A program made the translations under genes and the position numbers. From DMER64 sp049652385 (GTDB lineage: Bacteria > Bacteroidota > Bacteroidia > Bacteroidales > UBA932), in NCBI GenBank assembly GCA_049652385.1, contig JBASDX010000005.1, positions 186,001-250,000 on the forward strand: a stretch of 64,000 nucleotides of DNA. Direction: 5' to 3'. Positions 53,319 to 61,870 of this stretch are shown piece after piece; the stretch's first letter is position 1; every line of letters begins with the position of its first letter. Under the pieces are notes generated by a model. The model ran no database searches. It was given only the letters and a program-made list of their open reading frames with translations, and had not been told where the DNA came from.

Positions 53319-54104
53319 GTTGTCTTTTTCTATATCCTTGAAATAACGTACCGTTTCTGTTTTCAGACCTGCGGCGGCCGCCTCGTCACAGACTATGATG
53401 GCTTTCGGATGCATCTGCAGGGCCGTGACCGTCCACATATGAGAAACAGCCCCTTCCACGGCTTGCTTCAATGCTTCCGCTTTAGATACTCCGCTGACTA
53501 CCAGCAGTACCTGACGGGCATCCATGATGGTTCCCACCCCAACGGTAATGGCCGTTTTGGGGACCAGGTCCGTATTGTTGTCAAAAAAGCGGGCATTGGC
53601 CCGTACCGTATCTGAAGTAAGTGTTTTTACACGCGTTCTGGAAGCCAAAGAAGAACCGGGTTCATTAAACGCAATATGGCCGTCCGTTCCCACTCCGCCA
53701 AAAAACAAATGTACGCCTCCGGCATGTCGGATGGCTTGCTCATACGCCTTGCATTCGGCCTCCAGGTCTGTAGCCAGTCCGTTGGGTATGTGGGTATTTT
53801 CCGGCTTGATATCGATATGGTTGAAAAAATGCTCCTGCATAAAATACCGGTACGACTGCGGATGGTCGCCGGACAGGCCTACGTATTCGTCCATATTGAA
53901 TGTCACCACGTTTTTAAAAGACAATTTTCCTTGTTTTACCATGGCAATCAACTGCTTATACGTACCCAAAGGCGATGAGCCCGTAGGCAGGCCCAATACA
54001 AAGGGCCGGGTTTCCGTTGGTCCAAAGGCATTGATTTCATCGGCAATGTACCCGGCTGCCCATGCAGACAGGCTTTCGTAGTCTCTTACAATAAGTACCC
54101 TCAT
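53307..54104 (-). CDS. nagB: glucosamine-6-phosphate deaminase
   Basis: A 265-residue enzyme very close to the E. coli protein: LGLPTGSSPLGTYKQL, FNMDEYVGL with the catalytic Asp, GGVGTDGHIAFNEPGSSLASRTR with the His/Asp pair, and NHMW-like SHMWTVTALQMHPKAIIVCDE. It converts glucosamine 6-phosphate to fructose 6-phosphate and ammonia, feeding amino sugars from wall or host glycans into glycolysis. Last gene of bamD-rpoZ-recN-nagB; overlaps recN by 4 bases. Confidence 0.96.
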   Translation of the reverse strand: MRVLIVRDYESLSAWAAGYIADEINAFGPTETRPFVLGLPTGSSPLGTYKQLIAMVKQGKLSFKNVVTFNMDEYVGLSGDHPQSYRYFMQEHFFNHIDIKPENTHIPNGLATDLEAECKAYEQAIRHAGGVHLFFGGVGTDGHIAFNEPGSSLASRTRVKTLTSDTVRANARFFDNNTDLVPKTAITVGVGTIMDARQVLLVVSGVSKAEALKQAVEGAVSHMWTVTALQMHPKAIIVCDEAAAAGLKTETVRYFKDIEKDNLRQ

Positions 54105-55792
54105 GATTTGTCGTTTAATAATTCTCTGGCATTTTCAACGGCTGCCGGCGTAACGGCAGAACCGCTCAACATACGGGCTATTTCCATAACCCTTTCTTCT
54201 CCGGTCAAAAGTACGATACCGGTTTGCGTAGCGTCTTCCGCCCATTCTTTTTTCACCAGGTAATGCGTACCTCCTTTGGCCGCTACCTGTGGCAGGTGCG
54301 TGATGGCCAGCACTTGCATATGCCCGGACAAAGCATAAATCATATCGCCCATGCTGTCGGCAATTTTCCCCGATACACCCAGATCCACCTCGTCAAAAAT
54401 AATGGTATTCAACCCGGCACTTTGTGCCGTTATGGATTTTATGCACAACATCAGGCGGGACATCTCCCCGCCCGAGGCAATACGGCTCAACTCCTTGGGT
54501 TCCACATCTCTGTTGGCAGAAAACAACATCTGCAGGCCGCTGTTTCCCAAAGGTCCGTATTCCGGTTTTACCTGCAGATCAAATACCAGCTGCGCATGCG
54601 GGATGCCCAAAAGCGCCAGGCGGCTGCACAAATCGGAAGAGAGCGGCTCCAGGGCTTTGCCTCGGCTCTCATGAAGGAGTAAGGCCAGTCGGTTCCTTTC
54701 TTCCGTAAGCGTTTCCAGCTCCGCCTCCCACTGTTCAAGCAACGTGGAATCGTCTTGTACGGCTTGCAGCTGCTCTTCAAAAAAGGCCATGCGCGCCATC
54801 AAGGCTTCCACCGTCTGCACGTTGTGCTTGCGCTGCAAGGTATACAACACATCCAGCCTTTGGCTGATCTGCTCCATCCTCTGGGGTTCTTCCCTTACAT
54901 GCTCCAATTGCGCAGCACATTCCTGCGCCAGGTCCTTCAGCTCTAAGCGCGCCTGTTCCAGCCTTTGGCCTATGTGGTTGTAATCCGGGTTGTGACGCGC
55001 TGCCTCCCGGGCCAGGCGTTCCGCCTCTTTCAATTGGGAAAGAACAGGCACCTGTCCTTCTTCCAAAAGCTGTGTAATTTCGTAAAAAGCCCGGCGGATA
55101 TCGGCCGCGTTTTCCAGAATTTTCAACTGCTGCTCCCATTCTTCCTGCTCGCCTTCCACCAGTCTGGCCTGTTCCAATTCCGTAAACTGAAACTGGATAT
55201 ACTCCGTTTCCTGCCGGCTCTTCTCATAGGCAGCACGCAAGGCACGCACCCGGGCCGTCAGGTCCACCACTTTTTTATGGACCGCTTTGTAGGATTCCAA
55301 AAGTGCCGTGTGCCCGGCAAAATGGTCTACTACCTTCAACGGATAATCGCTTTGGGAGAGCAGCAGGTTTTCATGCTGTGAGTGTATATCAATGAGCGTA
55401 TTACCCAACGTTTTAAGTAAACCCAGCTGTACCGGCTGGTCGTTCACAAAAGCCCGGCTTTGTCCCGTAGGATAGACGATCCGCCTGATGACCAGATCTA
55501 TGGTCTGTTCCGGTGCCGTCAAATCTTCCCATTCCGGCCCCTCCAAATCTGCAAAATGCTCACGTTGCCACGCCGTAACGGGAATTTTGAACAGCGCCTC
55601 TACTACGGCGTTTTTGGAAGGATCGCGCAAGAAAGCCTTATCGGCTTTTTCTCCCAGCAGCAGGGACAACGCCCCTAAAATAATGGATTTACCGGCACCC
55701 GTTTCCCCGGTAATAATGGTAAGGCCCTCTGAAAACCCTGCTTCCAAAGCCTGGATGAGGGCATAATTGGATATGTTCAGAGAGTGTAACAC
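54101..55792 (-). CDS. recN: DNA repair protein RecN
   Basis: A 563-residue SMC-like ATPase: Walker A GETGAGKS near residue 30, a long coiled coil (about 160-375), then the ABC signature LSRIASGGEMSRLMLCIK and Walker B TIIFDEVDLGVSG. It tethers DNA ends in double-strand break repair. It starts 2 bases after rpoZ. Confidence 0.96.
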   Translation of the reverse strand: MLHSLNISNYALIQALEAGFSEGLTIITGETGAGKSIILGALSLLLGEKADKAFLRDPSKNAVVEALFKIPVTAWQREHFADLEGPEWEDLTAPEQTIDLVIRRIVYPTGQSRAFVNDQPVQLGLLKTLGNTLIDIHSQHENLLLSQSDYPLKVVDHFAGHTALLESYKAVHKKVVDLTARVRALRAAYEKSRQETEYIQFQFTELEQARLVEGEQEEWEQQLKILENAADIRRAFYEITQLLEEGQVPVLSQLKEAERLAREAARHNPDYNHIGQRLEQARLELKDLAQECAAQLEHVREEPQRMEQISQRLDVLYTLQRKHNVQTVEALMARMAFFEEQLQAVQDDSTLLEQWEAELETLTEERNRLALLLHESRGKALEPLSSDLCSRLALLGIPHAQLVFDLQVKPEYGPLGNSGLQMLFSANRDVEPKELSRIASGGEMSRLMLCIKSITAQSAGLNTIIFDEVDLGVSGKIADSMGDMIYALSGHMQVLAITHLPQVAAKGGTHYLVKKEWAEDATQTGIVLLTGEERVMEIARMLSGSAVTPAAVENARELLNDKS

Positions 55793-55794
55793 CC

Positions 55795-56121
55795 TTATTC
55801 TGCCAGCTCACTGGCTCTTCTGTAAAACGTATCTCCGTCTTCAAATTCTTTTATAGCTACCAAAGTAGGCTTGGGCTGGCGCTCGTAATAACGCGATATT
55901 TCTATCTGCTCGCGGTTCTCGAACGTTTCTTCCAGCGTATCTGTAAAAGTGGCAAACTCCTCCAGACGGGAGCTCAGTTCTTTCTTTACTTCCGTAGCAA
56001 TCTGATTGGCCCGCTGTGCAATAATCATAACCGTTTCGTATATATTTCCTGTCTCTTCGGACAATTTGGTAAGATCACGGGTAATGGTGGTATCTGCCAC
56101 AGGATGTTTTTTTGTATTCAT
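55795..56121 (-). CDS. rpoZ: RNA polymerase omega subunit, Bacteroidetes type
   Basis: A 108-residue protein whose centre, NIYETVMIIAQRANQIATEVKKEL, matches the core helix of omega (usual pattern near RxxxIIxxRAxQI). The C-terminal half is specific to the phylum. Omega helps assemble beta' into polymerase. Position between bamD and recN is the Bacteroidales norm, though here the genes usually lying between rpoZ and recN (such as coaBC) are absent. Confidence 0.85.
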   Translation of the reverse strand: MNTKKHPVADTTITRDLTKLSEETGNIYETVMIIAQRANQIATEVKKELSSRLEEFATFTDTLEETFENREQIEISRYYERQPKPTLVAIKEFEDGDTFYRRASELAE

Positions 56122-56135
56122 AAGTATTTTAAATG

Positions 56136-56972
56136 CTATGTGTTATCACTTTCTTGCCTTGTTTCTTCAGGCTCACCTTTCTTTGTAATAAATTGACGCG
56201 CCCTTTTGAACATGCTGTCTACGTCCCTTGCATATTTTGAATCGGGAAATTCGCTGACAAAGTTGTAATACTCGTCAACGACATTCAAAAAACGTTCCCT
56301 CTGCAACTCCGGTATGCTGTTAAGGGCATATTGGAAATTGGCAGCCACAATATAGTACATAATATCTTCCCTGTACATGCTTTCCGGATTTTCCTTCAGC
56401 GTTTCTTTGAGGGCATGCGTAGCCGCCTTGTAGTCCTCTATCGTATAATACAATTTTGCAGACTCAAACGATTTTTTGTCCAGCCGGTGGTGCAAATCCT
56501 CCAGCATGCTGTGACAGACCGCTTCGTATTCACTGCCCTGGTAATCGTACAGGAACTCTTCTATGGCAGCAATGGTCATCCGGCTGGGCTGCTGATCCAG
56601 TTCGTACCTGTAAGTATTCTGGTACATACAATCCAGCCTCAGGAACCTTGCCGATTTGGTAAAAGGACTGCGAGGAAAAATCTCTGCAAATTGTCTGAAA
56701 TTTTCTTCTGCCGTAACAAAGTCGTTCAAATGGTAATTGCTCAATCCCAAATAGTATTGCAACGTATCGTCCTGTACGGTACCCCTGTACACCATCTGCA
56801 GCTGTTCCAGCAGCGGCTGCGAGCGGGAATACCGCCTGGCCTCAAAATATTCAATGGCCTTGCGGAATTTCAATTGATAGTCTGTACTTCGCAGCAGGGC
56901 CTCAAATTGGTTCATACAAGAAGCTCCTAATACAGTAGCCAATACGACAGGAAACAAAAATCTTTTTTTCAT
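56136..56972 (-). CDS. bamD: outer-membrane assembly lipoprotein BamD
   Basis: A 278-residue lipoprotein: signal peptide with Cys19 (LGASC) as lipid site, followed by TPR-type repeats typical of BamD (KAIEYFEARRYSRSQPLLEQL; YHLNDFVTAEENFRQFAEIFPRSPFTKSARFL; FVSEFPDSKYARDV). It binds BamA and recognises barrel substrates. Start at 56972; earlier codons are outside the signal peptide. It is 14 bases before rpoZ. Confidence 0.92.
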   Translation of the reverse strand: MKKRFLFPVVLATVLGASCMNQFEALLRSTDYQLKFRKAIEYFEARRYSRSQPLLEQLQMVYRGTVQDDTLQYYLGLSNYHLNDFVTAEENFRQFAEIFPRSPFTKSARFLRLDCMYQNTYRYELDQQPSRMTIAAIEEFLYDYQGSEYEAVCHSMLEDLHHRLDKKSFESAKLYYTIEDYKAATHALKETLKENPESMYREDIMYYIVAANFQYALNSIPELQRERFLNVVDEYYNFVSEFPDSKYARDVDSMFKRARQFITKKGEPEETRQESDNT

Positions 56973-56988
56973 GAGCAATGTATTCGGG

Positions 56989-56996
56989 CAAATATA
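56989..56996 (-). promoter_or_regulatory. -7 element of bamD-rpoZ-recN-nagB promoter
   Basis: On the minus strand TATATTTG, exact TAnnTTTG, 16 bases before the bamD ATG and just after the trxB stop. Confidence 0.55.
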
Positions 56997-57011
56997 CAAC
57001 AGTTTAGCAAA

Positions 57012-57944
57012 TTACAGATCGCTTTGCATAGAAAGGAAACGTTCTGCGTCCATAGCTGCCATACATCCGCTGCCTGCTGCCGTTACGGCCTGACGGTATC
57101 GCGGATCTTGTACGTCACCCGCCGCAAACACGCCCGGTACGTTGGTTTCTGAAGTTTTGCCTTTTGTTACAATGTATCCGTCACTATTGACTTCTATCCA
57201 GGGCTGGAAAGGCTCCGAGTTGGGATGATGTCCGATGGCCAAAAAGAAACCAAGGATATCAATCACTTTTTCCTCTCCCGATTTGTGCACCAGCCTGACT
57301 CCCGTCACGCCCGTTTCGTCACCCAGCACTTCCCGGGTCTGGTGTTCCCACAATACCTCAATATTGGGCGTAGCCAACACGCGCTCCTGCAATACCTTAC
57401 AAGCACGGAACACGTTCCGTCGCACTATCATATATACTTTGCGGCACAGGCCAGCCAAATAAATGGCCTCTTCACAAGCCGTATCTCCTCCGCCTACCAC
57501 GGCCACATCTTTCCCTCTGTAAAAGAACCCGTCACACGTGGCACAAGCCGATACGCCCATCCCCTTGAAACGCTCTTCCGATTCCAGGCCCAGATAACGC
57601 GCCGTAGCTCCCGTGGCTATAATCACCGTTTGGGCCAGCACCTCTTTGCCGTCATCCAGTTTCAAACGAAACGGAGCTTTATCCAGTTGGCTTTCCACAA
57701 TAATTCCCGTTCTGAATTCCGTTCCAAAACGCCCGGCCTGCTGCCGGAGGTCTTCCATCAATGCATTCCCGTCTATTCCGTCCGGATAGCCCGGAAAGTT
57801 CTCGATTTCCGTAGTCGTAGTCAATTGACCTCCCTTTAAAATTCCCTCATAAAGAACGGGTTGCAAATTAGACCTGGCTGCATAAATAGCGGCTGTATAT
57901 CCGGCCGGTCCGCTTCCCGCTATAAGGCATTTTATTACTTCCAT
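57012..57944 (-). CDS. trxB: thioredoxin reductase
   Basis: A 310-residue flavoprotein: FAD motif IAGSGPAGYTAAIYAAR (8-24), redox pair C134 and C137 (CATCDG), NADP motif GGGDTACEEA and C-terminal GVFAAGDVQDPRYRQAVTAAGSGCMAA. It reduces thioredoxin with NADPH. The ATG at 57944 fits the family start. Standing before bamD but with a separate promoter between. Confidence 0.96.
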   Translation of the reverse strand: MEVIKCLIAGSGPAGYTAAIYAARSNLQPVLYEGILKGGQLTTTTEIENFPGYPDGIDGNALMEDLRQQAGRFGTEFRTGIIVESQLDKAPFRLKLDDGKEVLAQTVIIATGATARYLGLESEERFKGMGVSACATCDGFFYRGKDVAVVGGGDTACEEAIYLAGLCRKVYMIVRRNVFRACKVLQERVLATPNIEVLWEHQTREVLGDETGVTGVRLVHKSGEEKVIDILGFFLAIGHHPNSEPFQPWIEVNSDGYIVTKGKTSETNVPGVFAAGDVQDPRYRQAVTAAGSGCMAAMDAERFLSMQSDL

Positions 57945-57986
57945 AGTAGATTTTTTATACAATTGTTAATAATCATAAAAATTCTG

Positions 57987-57994
57987 TATATTTG
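57987..57994 (+). promoter_or_regulatory. -7 element of tRNA-Pro promoter
   Basis: TATATTTG, exact TAnnTTTG, 13 bases before the tRNA gene; TTG at 57963-57965 lies 21 bases upstream. Confidence 0.6.
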
Positions 57995-58007
57995 CGGCTC
58001 TAAAAAG

Positions 58008-58080
58008 CGGGGCGTGGCGCAGTTGGTAGCGCACTTGCATGGGGTGCAAGGGGTCGAATGTTCGAGTCATTTCGCCCCGA
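58008..58080 (+). tRNA. trnP: tRNA-Pro (anticodon GGG)
   Basis: A 73-base cloverleaf: acceptor CGGGGCG/CGCCCCG, D arm TGGCGCAGTTGGTAGCGCA, anticodon arm CTTGC-ATGGGGT-GCAAG, T arm with GTTCGAGTC, discriminator A, no encoded CCA. An eight- to nine-base T-run follows at 58082 and may end transcription. Confidence 0.95.
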
Positions 58081-58192
58081 CTTTTTTTTCAAGCCACAAA
58101 GATAAGAATAAAATACCGGATCTGATCCGGTGCGCCACTGTTCGCCACCGTGCGTTTAGTGCGTCACGCCAAAATTTCGTATCTTGTATTCC

Positions 58193-59263
58193 ATGAGCGT
58201 AAAGATTTTTGCCAAAGACGTAGAAAAAGAAGCCCTTGAGCAAATCAAGGACCTGGCCGAATGCCGTGCTTACAAAAAGGAGAAAATCCGCATTATGCCC
58301 GATGTCCACGCCGGTAAAGGCTGTGTGATAGGCACTACCATGACCATCTCCAACAAGCTCACCCCCAATCTGGTAGGTGTAGATATCGGATGCGGGGTCG
58401 CTGTGGCCAAAATCAAAAGCCCCGGCCTGGATCTGCACAAACTGGACAACCTTATCAGGAAGCACATTCCCAGCGGATTTTCCATCAGAAAAACCCCCTC
58501 CCCATTCGATTTTTCCAACCTCCGGTGCGCCCCGTACGTAGACCTCGGCCGGGCCTGCCATTCCATAGGCACGCTGGGCGGAGGCAACCATTTTATTGAA
58601 GTGGGAAAAAGCAACGACGGAGAGTTGTACCTGATGATCCACTCGGGCAGCCGCAACCTGGGAGTGGGCGTCTGCAGCTACTACCAAAAACTAGCTGTCA
58701 AACAACGCAAAGAACAAGGAGACCAGGACGTGCCCCGCGACCTGGCGTGGCTGGAAGGACAAGCCTTTGAAGACTACCTGAACGACATGGAAATCACCCA
58801 GCGCTACGCCGGCCACAATCGCAGCACCATGCTCCAAATCATCATGGAACACCTAAAACTTCCTTTCGAAAAAATAGTAGAAACCATCCACAACTACATC
58901 GACACCCGGCACATGATCCTGCGCAAAGGCGCCGTAAGCGCCCGGGACGGAGAGCTGCTGGTCATCCCCCTGAACATGCGTGACGGGACCCTCCTTTGCC
59001 GAGGCAAGGGCAACCCCGACTGGAATTACTCCGCCCCCCACGGAGCCGGCCGCCTGCTCAGCCGCAACAAAGCCTTCCAGATGCTGGACATGGCCGACTA
59101 CGTACACTCCATGCAACACGTCTACTCCACCTCGGTCACCAAAAAGACCCTGGACGAGGCCCCTCACGCCTACAAACCCATGGACGAAATCATAGCCGCC
59201 ATCCAACCCACCGCCACGCTCCTGACCACCATCAAACCCATCTACAACTTTAAAGCCGGCTGA
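58193..59263 (+). CDS. rtcB: RtcB-family RNA ligase
   Basis: A 356-residue RtcB: MPDVHAGKGCVIGTTM, metal ligands D64 and C67 (GVDIGCGV), H133 (GGGNHFIE), H150 (MIHSGSRNLG), H233 and the guanylylated-His candidate H283 (YSAPHGAGR). RtcB joins 2',3'-cyclic phosphate or 3'-phosphate ends to 5'-OH using GTP and Mn. Somewhat shorter than E. coli (408). The gene is rich in C-ending codons compared with its neighbours, hinting at transfer. Beside tRNA-Pro, but no archease or rtcR/A gene is near. Confidence 0.92.
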   Translation: MSVKIFAKDVEKEALEQIKDLAECRAYKKEKIRIMPDVHAGKGCVIGTTMTISNKLTPNLVGVDIGCGVAVAKIKSPGLDLHKLDNLIRKHIPSGFSIRKTPSPFDFSNLRCAPYVDLGRACHSIGTLGGGNHFIEVGKSNDGELYLMIHSGSRNLGVGVCSYYQKLAVKQRKEQGDQDVPRDLAWLEGQAFEDYLNDMEITQRYAGHNRSTMLQIIMEHLKLPFEKIVETIHNYIDTRHMILRKGAVSARDGELLVIPLNMRDGTLLCRGKGNPDWNYSAPHGAGRLLSRNKAFQMLDMADYVHSMQHVYSTSVTKKTLDEAPHAYKPMDEIIAAIQPTATLLTTIKPIYNFKAG

Positions 59264-59281
59264 CCTCCCACACCCCCTCCC

Positions 59282-59305
59282 CACACCTCACCTCACACCT
59301 CACCT
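59282..59305 (+). repeat. 12-bp perfect tandem duplication after rtcB
   Basis: CACACCTCACCT occurs twice without a spacer in the C-rich tract that follows the rtcB stop codon. Confidence 0.8.
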
Positions 59306-59323
59306 CTCGACAGAGGCTCAAAC

Positions 59324-59352
59324 GACGCACCAGATCCAATCTAGCGCGCCAA
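59324..59352 (+). repeat. 29-base direct repeat, copy 1
   Basis: The core GATCCAATCT is shared with the copy at 59416-59444; the pair agrees at about 24 of 29 positions (pattern GACGCRC..GATCCAATCTRG then CRCGCCAA). It lies in the intergenic region between rtcB and the fucosidase gene. Confidence 0.65.
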
Positions 59353-59415
59353 ATCGTTTTTGCCAAAACACAAAATCCTAACTGTCAATGTTTTGAAAAT
59401 TCAGTGACCAGAAGT

Positions 59416-59444
59416 GACGCGCTTGATCCAATCTGGCACGCCAA
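59416..59444 (+). repeat. 29-base direct repeat, copy 2
   Basis: Second copy, ending exactly at the base before the fucosidase stop codon (59445). Together with copy 1 it flanks 63 bases of AT-richer sequence without a gene. Confidence 0.65.
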
Positions 59445-61736
59445 CTAGCGCACCACCAATTGCAGGTTGCCGGCCCGCAAGGGAGCGACTGCGGAGGGTG
59501 GGTTGGCCGGGCGCAGGGTGATGGTATGCCATCCGGGCTCCAACCCGCCAAAGGGCAGCTGCCGGCGGTACTCTGTCCATTGCCATTCAGGCTTTATGCT
59601 GTAATGCAAGGCATCTTCAAAAGCATTGTAGTATTTGATAAGCAGCTGGTTGGCACCTTTTTGCAAAGGCAGCAAAAGCAATTCACGCTGATAACCAAGC
59701 CGTTCCGGCATACAATGGGCCGTCAGATATTCCCCGTTCAACAGTACATATACTCCGTTCCCGCTTCCTAGTTCTACGGCTGCAGTTTGCGCCTCATCGG
59801 CCCAAATTTCCTGTAAAAACAATACGCCGCGGCGTTGCGGCAGATCCATAGTCTGCCACACCCCATACTCAAAACCTTCTACCTGTTCCCATCCCCCGAC
59901 CGCCTGCATATCAATAAGTCCAAGGCCTTCTTCTTCCACAAAACCAAAGACACCCCTGCCCGGCTTGCGGTACAGGCTACCCCAGCGAACCACGGAGCTG
60001 TCTGTATGTACCACTACGGAATCCGACGACATCCCGGACCTGCTTTCCGCTTCCAATGTAATCTCATATGCGATACCGTCTACCTCCAACCGCAACGGCC
60101 TTCCGGCCTCAGCTTTTGTATATAACAGATACGCCGGATCATCTGCCCGGGATGCACTCTCAGGCACATTCACCGTCCATTCGTAGGCAATCAGGCTTTT
60201 GTAGCCGGCGTAATAATTCAGGGCCGAGTGGCCAAAGTGCGGAGCAGCGTTTCCGGCATTCAGCAACAATCCGGGCTGCCTGCCTCCGTCGGCCTCTTGC
60301 TGCGGAACGAAAGAGATGGGTTTTTCCGGAAGCAGCGTATAGCCGTCCTCAAAGACGATTTCCAGCACCTCACAGCAAGATGTGAAACGGGCGGGCATTT
60401 GCAGGAGCAATCCCGTATGGGCTTCAGATTCTCCGGAAACAGACCCCCCGGCAGCAGACTTCGCGGCAGCAAATTCCCCGGCAGCAAATTCCCCGGCAGC
60501 GAATTCCTCGGCAGCGAATTCCCCGGCAGCGAATTCTCCGGCGGCAAATTCCCCGGCCGCATACCTCCACTCCGGTTGCGCCGCACCGCTTAACATCCGG
60601 ACCGATTGCACGGAACCCCGGATACGGGGCAGGTAAATGGTTTGTCCGGCATGCTCCTCCATGACAAACAGGTACAGGCTGTCGCCTTTGGCGGTCACCT
60701 CGCCCCAGGGGAAAATCTGGCCAAAGGGATTGGAGCGGGTGCCGTAGATGGCACGGCTGTGGGTGCTGATCCATCGGCCTGCTTCCACCAGCAGTTCCTC
60801 CTCAAAGGGCACCAGGCTGCCGTCGGGGCGCGGACCTACGTTGAGCAGGAAATTCCCGCCTCGGCCAATGACATGCACCAGGTTTCTGATTTTCTCGTCC
60901 ACTTTAGGCTGCAACGCTCCACGCTCCTGCCAGCGGCGGTAGCCCCACGTTTCCCGGAAAACCGAGGCGGGTGTCTGCCAGGGCACGGCCAGGTGGTAGT
61001 CGGGGATTTGGTTGTCGGCCATCACACTAAAATCGCCAAAGTCGTTGCCCAGCCGTCCGCTCACCATACACCCGGGCTGCAACAGCGTGACCAATTGGTA
61101 CAGCTCCCGGCTCTGCTCCACCGTCAGGGAGCCCATATCAAACCAAATCTCAGAGATGGGTCCGTAGCCGGACAGAATCTCCTCTACCTGACGCAGGTTC
61201 AGGCGGTGGTGCTCCGGCGTGATGGGATCGGCGTTGTGACCGGACATGGGATTGGCCTGCGGAAAATGCCAGTCGATGAGCGAAAAATACACGCCAAAGG
61301 CCATACCTCCCTCCCGGCAAGCCGCGGCCAGCTCTCCCATCGCATCACGGCCGTACGGTGTCGCCTCCACAATATTGAAAGGCGTATAGGCCGAGTGGTA
61401 CATGCAGAAGCCGTCGTGGTGCTTGACCGTAAAGACAATAGAGCGCATACCGGCTTTCCTGGCCACCTCCACCACGTGGTGCGGATCCCATTGCATGGGG
61501 TTGAATTGACTGGCTGCTGCTTCATACTCCCCAGCCGGAATAGGTGCAAAGGCCTGAATCTGCTCACTATAACCACTTGTAACAGGCTGCCCTTGGTACT
61601 CGCCCCCAAAATGCGAATACAGACCAAAATGAATGAACATGGAATACTTGTTATCCAGCCAGGCAGGGGTTGGCTTTTTATGCACAGATGCCGTACAGCC
61701 TGCCAGCAGCACGAGAAAGAAAAGACGGAATTTCAT
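59445..61736 (-). CDS. GH29 alpha-L-fucosidase lipoprotein with internal pentapeptide repeats
   Basis: A 763-residue surface or periplasmic glycosidase. Signal peptide with lipobox LAGC (Cys14). The GH29 barrel spans about 22-335: MFIHFGLYSHFGGEY, VFTVKHHDGFCMYHS, and the nucleophile candidate D200 in SEIWFDMGS; GRGGNFLLNVGPRPDG ends the domain. A linker at about 394-430 is built of GEFAA pentapeptides (15-bp repeat). Two C-terminal beta-rich domains follow (about 500-760), likely carbohydrate-binding. It would release fucose from host or plant glycans. The promoter is 4 bases from the ATG. No susC/susD pair is adjacent, so it is not in a visible polysaccharide locus. Confidence 0.9.
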   Translation of the reverse strand: MKFRLFFLVLLAGCTASVHKKPTPAWLDNKYSMFIHFGLYSHFGGEYQGQPVTSGYSEQIQAFAPIPAGEYEAAASQFNPMQWDPHHVVEVARKAGMRSIVFTVKHHDGFCMYHSAYTPFNIVEATPYGRDAMGELAAACREGGMAFGVYFSLIDWHFPQANPMSGHNADPITPEHHRLNLRQVEEILSGYGPISEIWFDMGSLTVEQSRELYQLVTLLQPGCMVSGRLGNDFGDFSVMADNQIPDYHLAVPWQTPASVFRETWGYRRWQERGALQPKVDEKIRNLVHVIGRGGNFLLNVGPRPDGSLVPFEEELLVEAGRWISTHSRAIYGTRSNPFGQIFPWGEVTAKGDSLYLFVMEEHAGQTIYLPRIRGSVQSVRMLSGAAQPEWRYAAGEFAAGEFAAGEFAAEEFAAGEFAAGEFAAAKSAAGGSVSGESEAHTGLLLQMPARFTSCCEVLEIVFEDGYTLLPEKPISFVPQQEADGGRQPGLLLNAGNAAPHFGHSALNYYAGYKSLIAYEWTVNVPESASRADDPAYLLYTKAEAGRPLRLEVDGIAYEITLEAESRSGMSSDSVVVHTDSSVVRWGSLYRKPGRGVFGFVEEEGLGLIDMQAVGGWEQVEGFEYGVWQTMDLPQRRGVLFLQEIWADEAQTAAVELGSGNGVYVLLNGEYLTAHCMPERLGYQRELLLLPLQKGANQLLIKYYNAFEDALHYSIKPEWQWTEYRRQLPFGGLEPGWHTITLRPANPPSAVAPLRAGNLQLVVR
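60465..60554 (-). repeat. 15-bp minisatellite, six units, inside the fucosidase gene
   Basis: Six consecutive 15-base units (plus-strand form near GGCAGCAAATTCCCC) start at 60465, 60480, 60495, 60510, 60525 and 60540; units differ by 0-3 bases. A degenerate unit at 60450-60464 extends the array. Each encodes GEFAA (one EEFAA), so changes in copy number keep the frame. Confidence 0.9.
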
Positions 61737-61740
61737 ACGA

Positions 61741-61748
61741 CAAAGATA
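61741..61748 (-). promoter_or_regulatory. -7 element of fucosidase promoter, leaderless
   Basis: On the minus strand TATCTTTG, exact TAnnTTTG, ending only 4 bases before the ATG at 61736, so the predicted transcript starts at or inside the start codon. Confidence 0.55.
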
Positions 61749-61767
61749 ACTATATCATAAATTTTGT

Positions 61768-61775
61768 TATTTTTG
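61768..61775 (+). promoter_or_regulatory. -7 element of Bor-like gene promoter
   Basis: TATTTTTG matches TAnnTTTG and would give a leader of about 90 bases before the ATG at 61871. No -33 TTTG is evident. Confidence 0.4.
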
Positions 61776-61870
61776 GGTTAAATATGTGTAATGTGGTGCC
61801 GAATCCACTTAAAAAAACGGGGCGGTTTCCGAAAAGCCCAAAGAGTAGGACCCATTTAACTAAACCTAAT

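Noticed and set aside
58110..58192. Small RNA or element with the inverted repeat CCGGATC-T-GATCCGG
   Set aside because: The stem is short, has no T-run or promoter, and no other support for an RNA gene was found.
60465..60554. CRISPR array
   Set aside because: Units are 15 bases, directly adjacent without spacers, and lie in frame inside a coding region; no cas genes are near.
60606..61760. 384-codon open frame on the plus strand across the fucosidase gene
   Set aside because: It is antisense to the conserved GH29 domain, has no recognisable motif, and the fucosidase frame explains the region fully.
61670..61870. N-terminal extension of the Bor-like protein by 67 codons
   Set aside because: It would place the signal peptide inside the protein and runs antisense through the fucosidase signal peptide.
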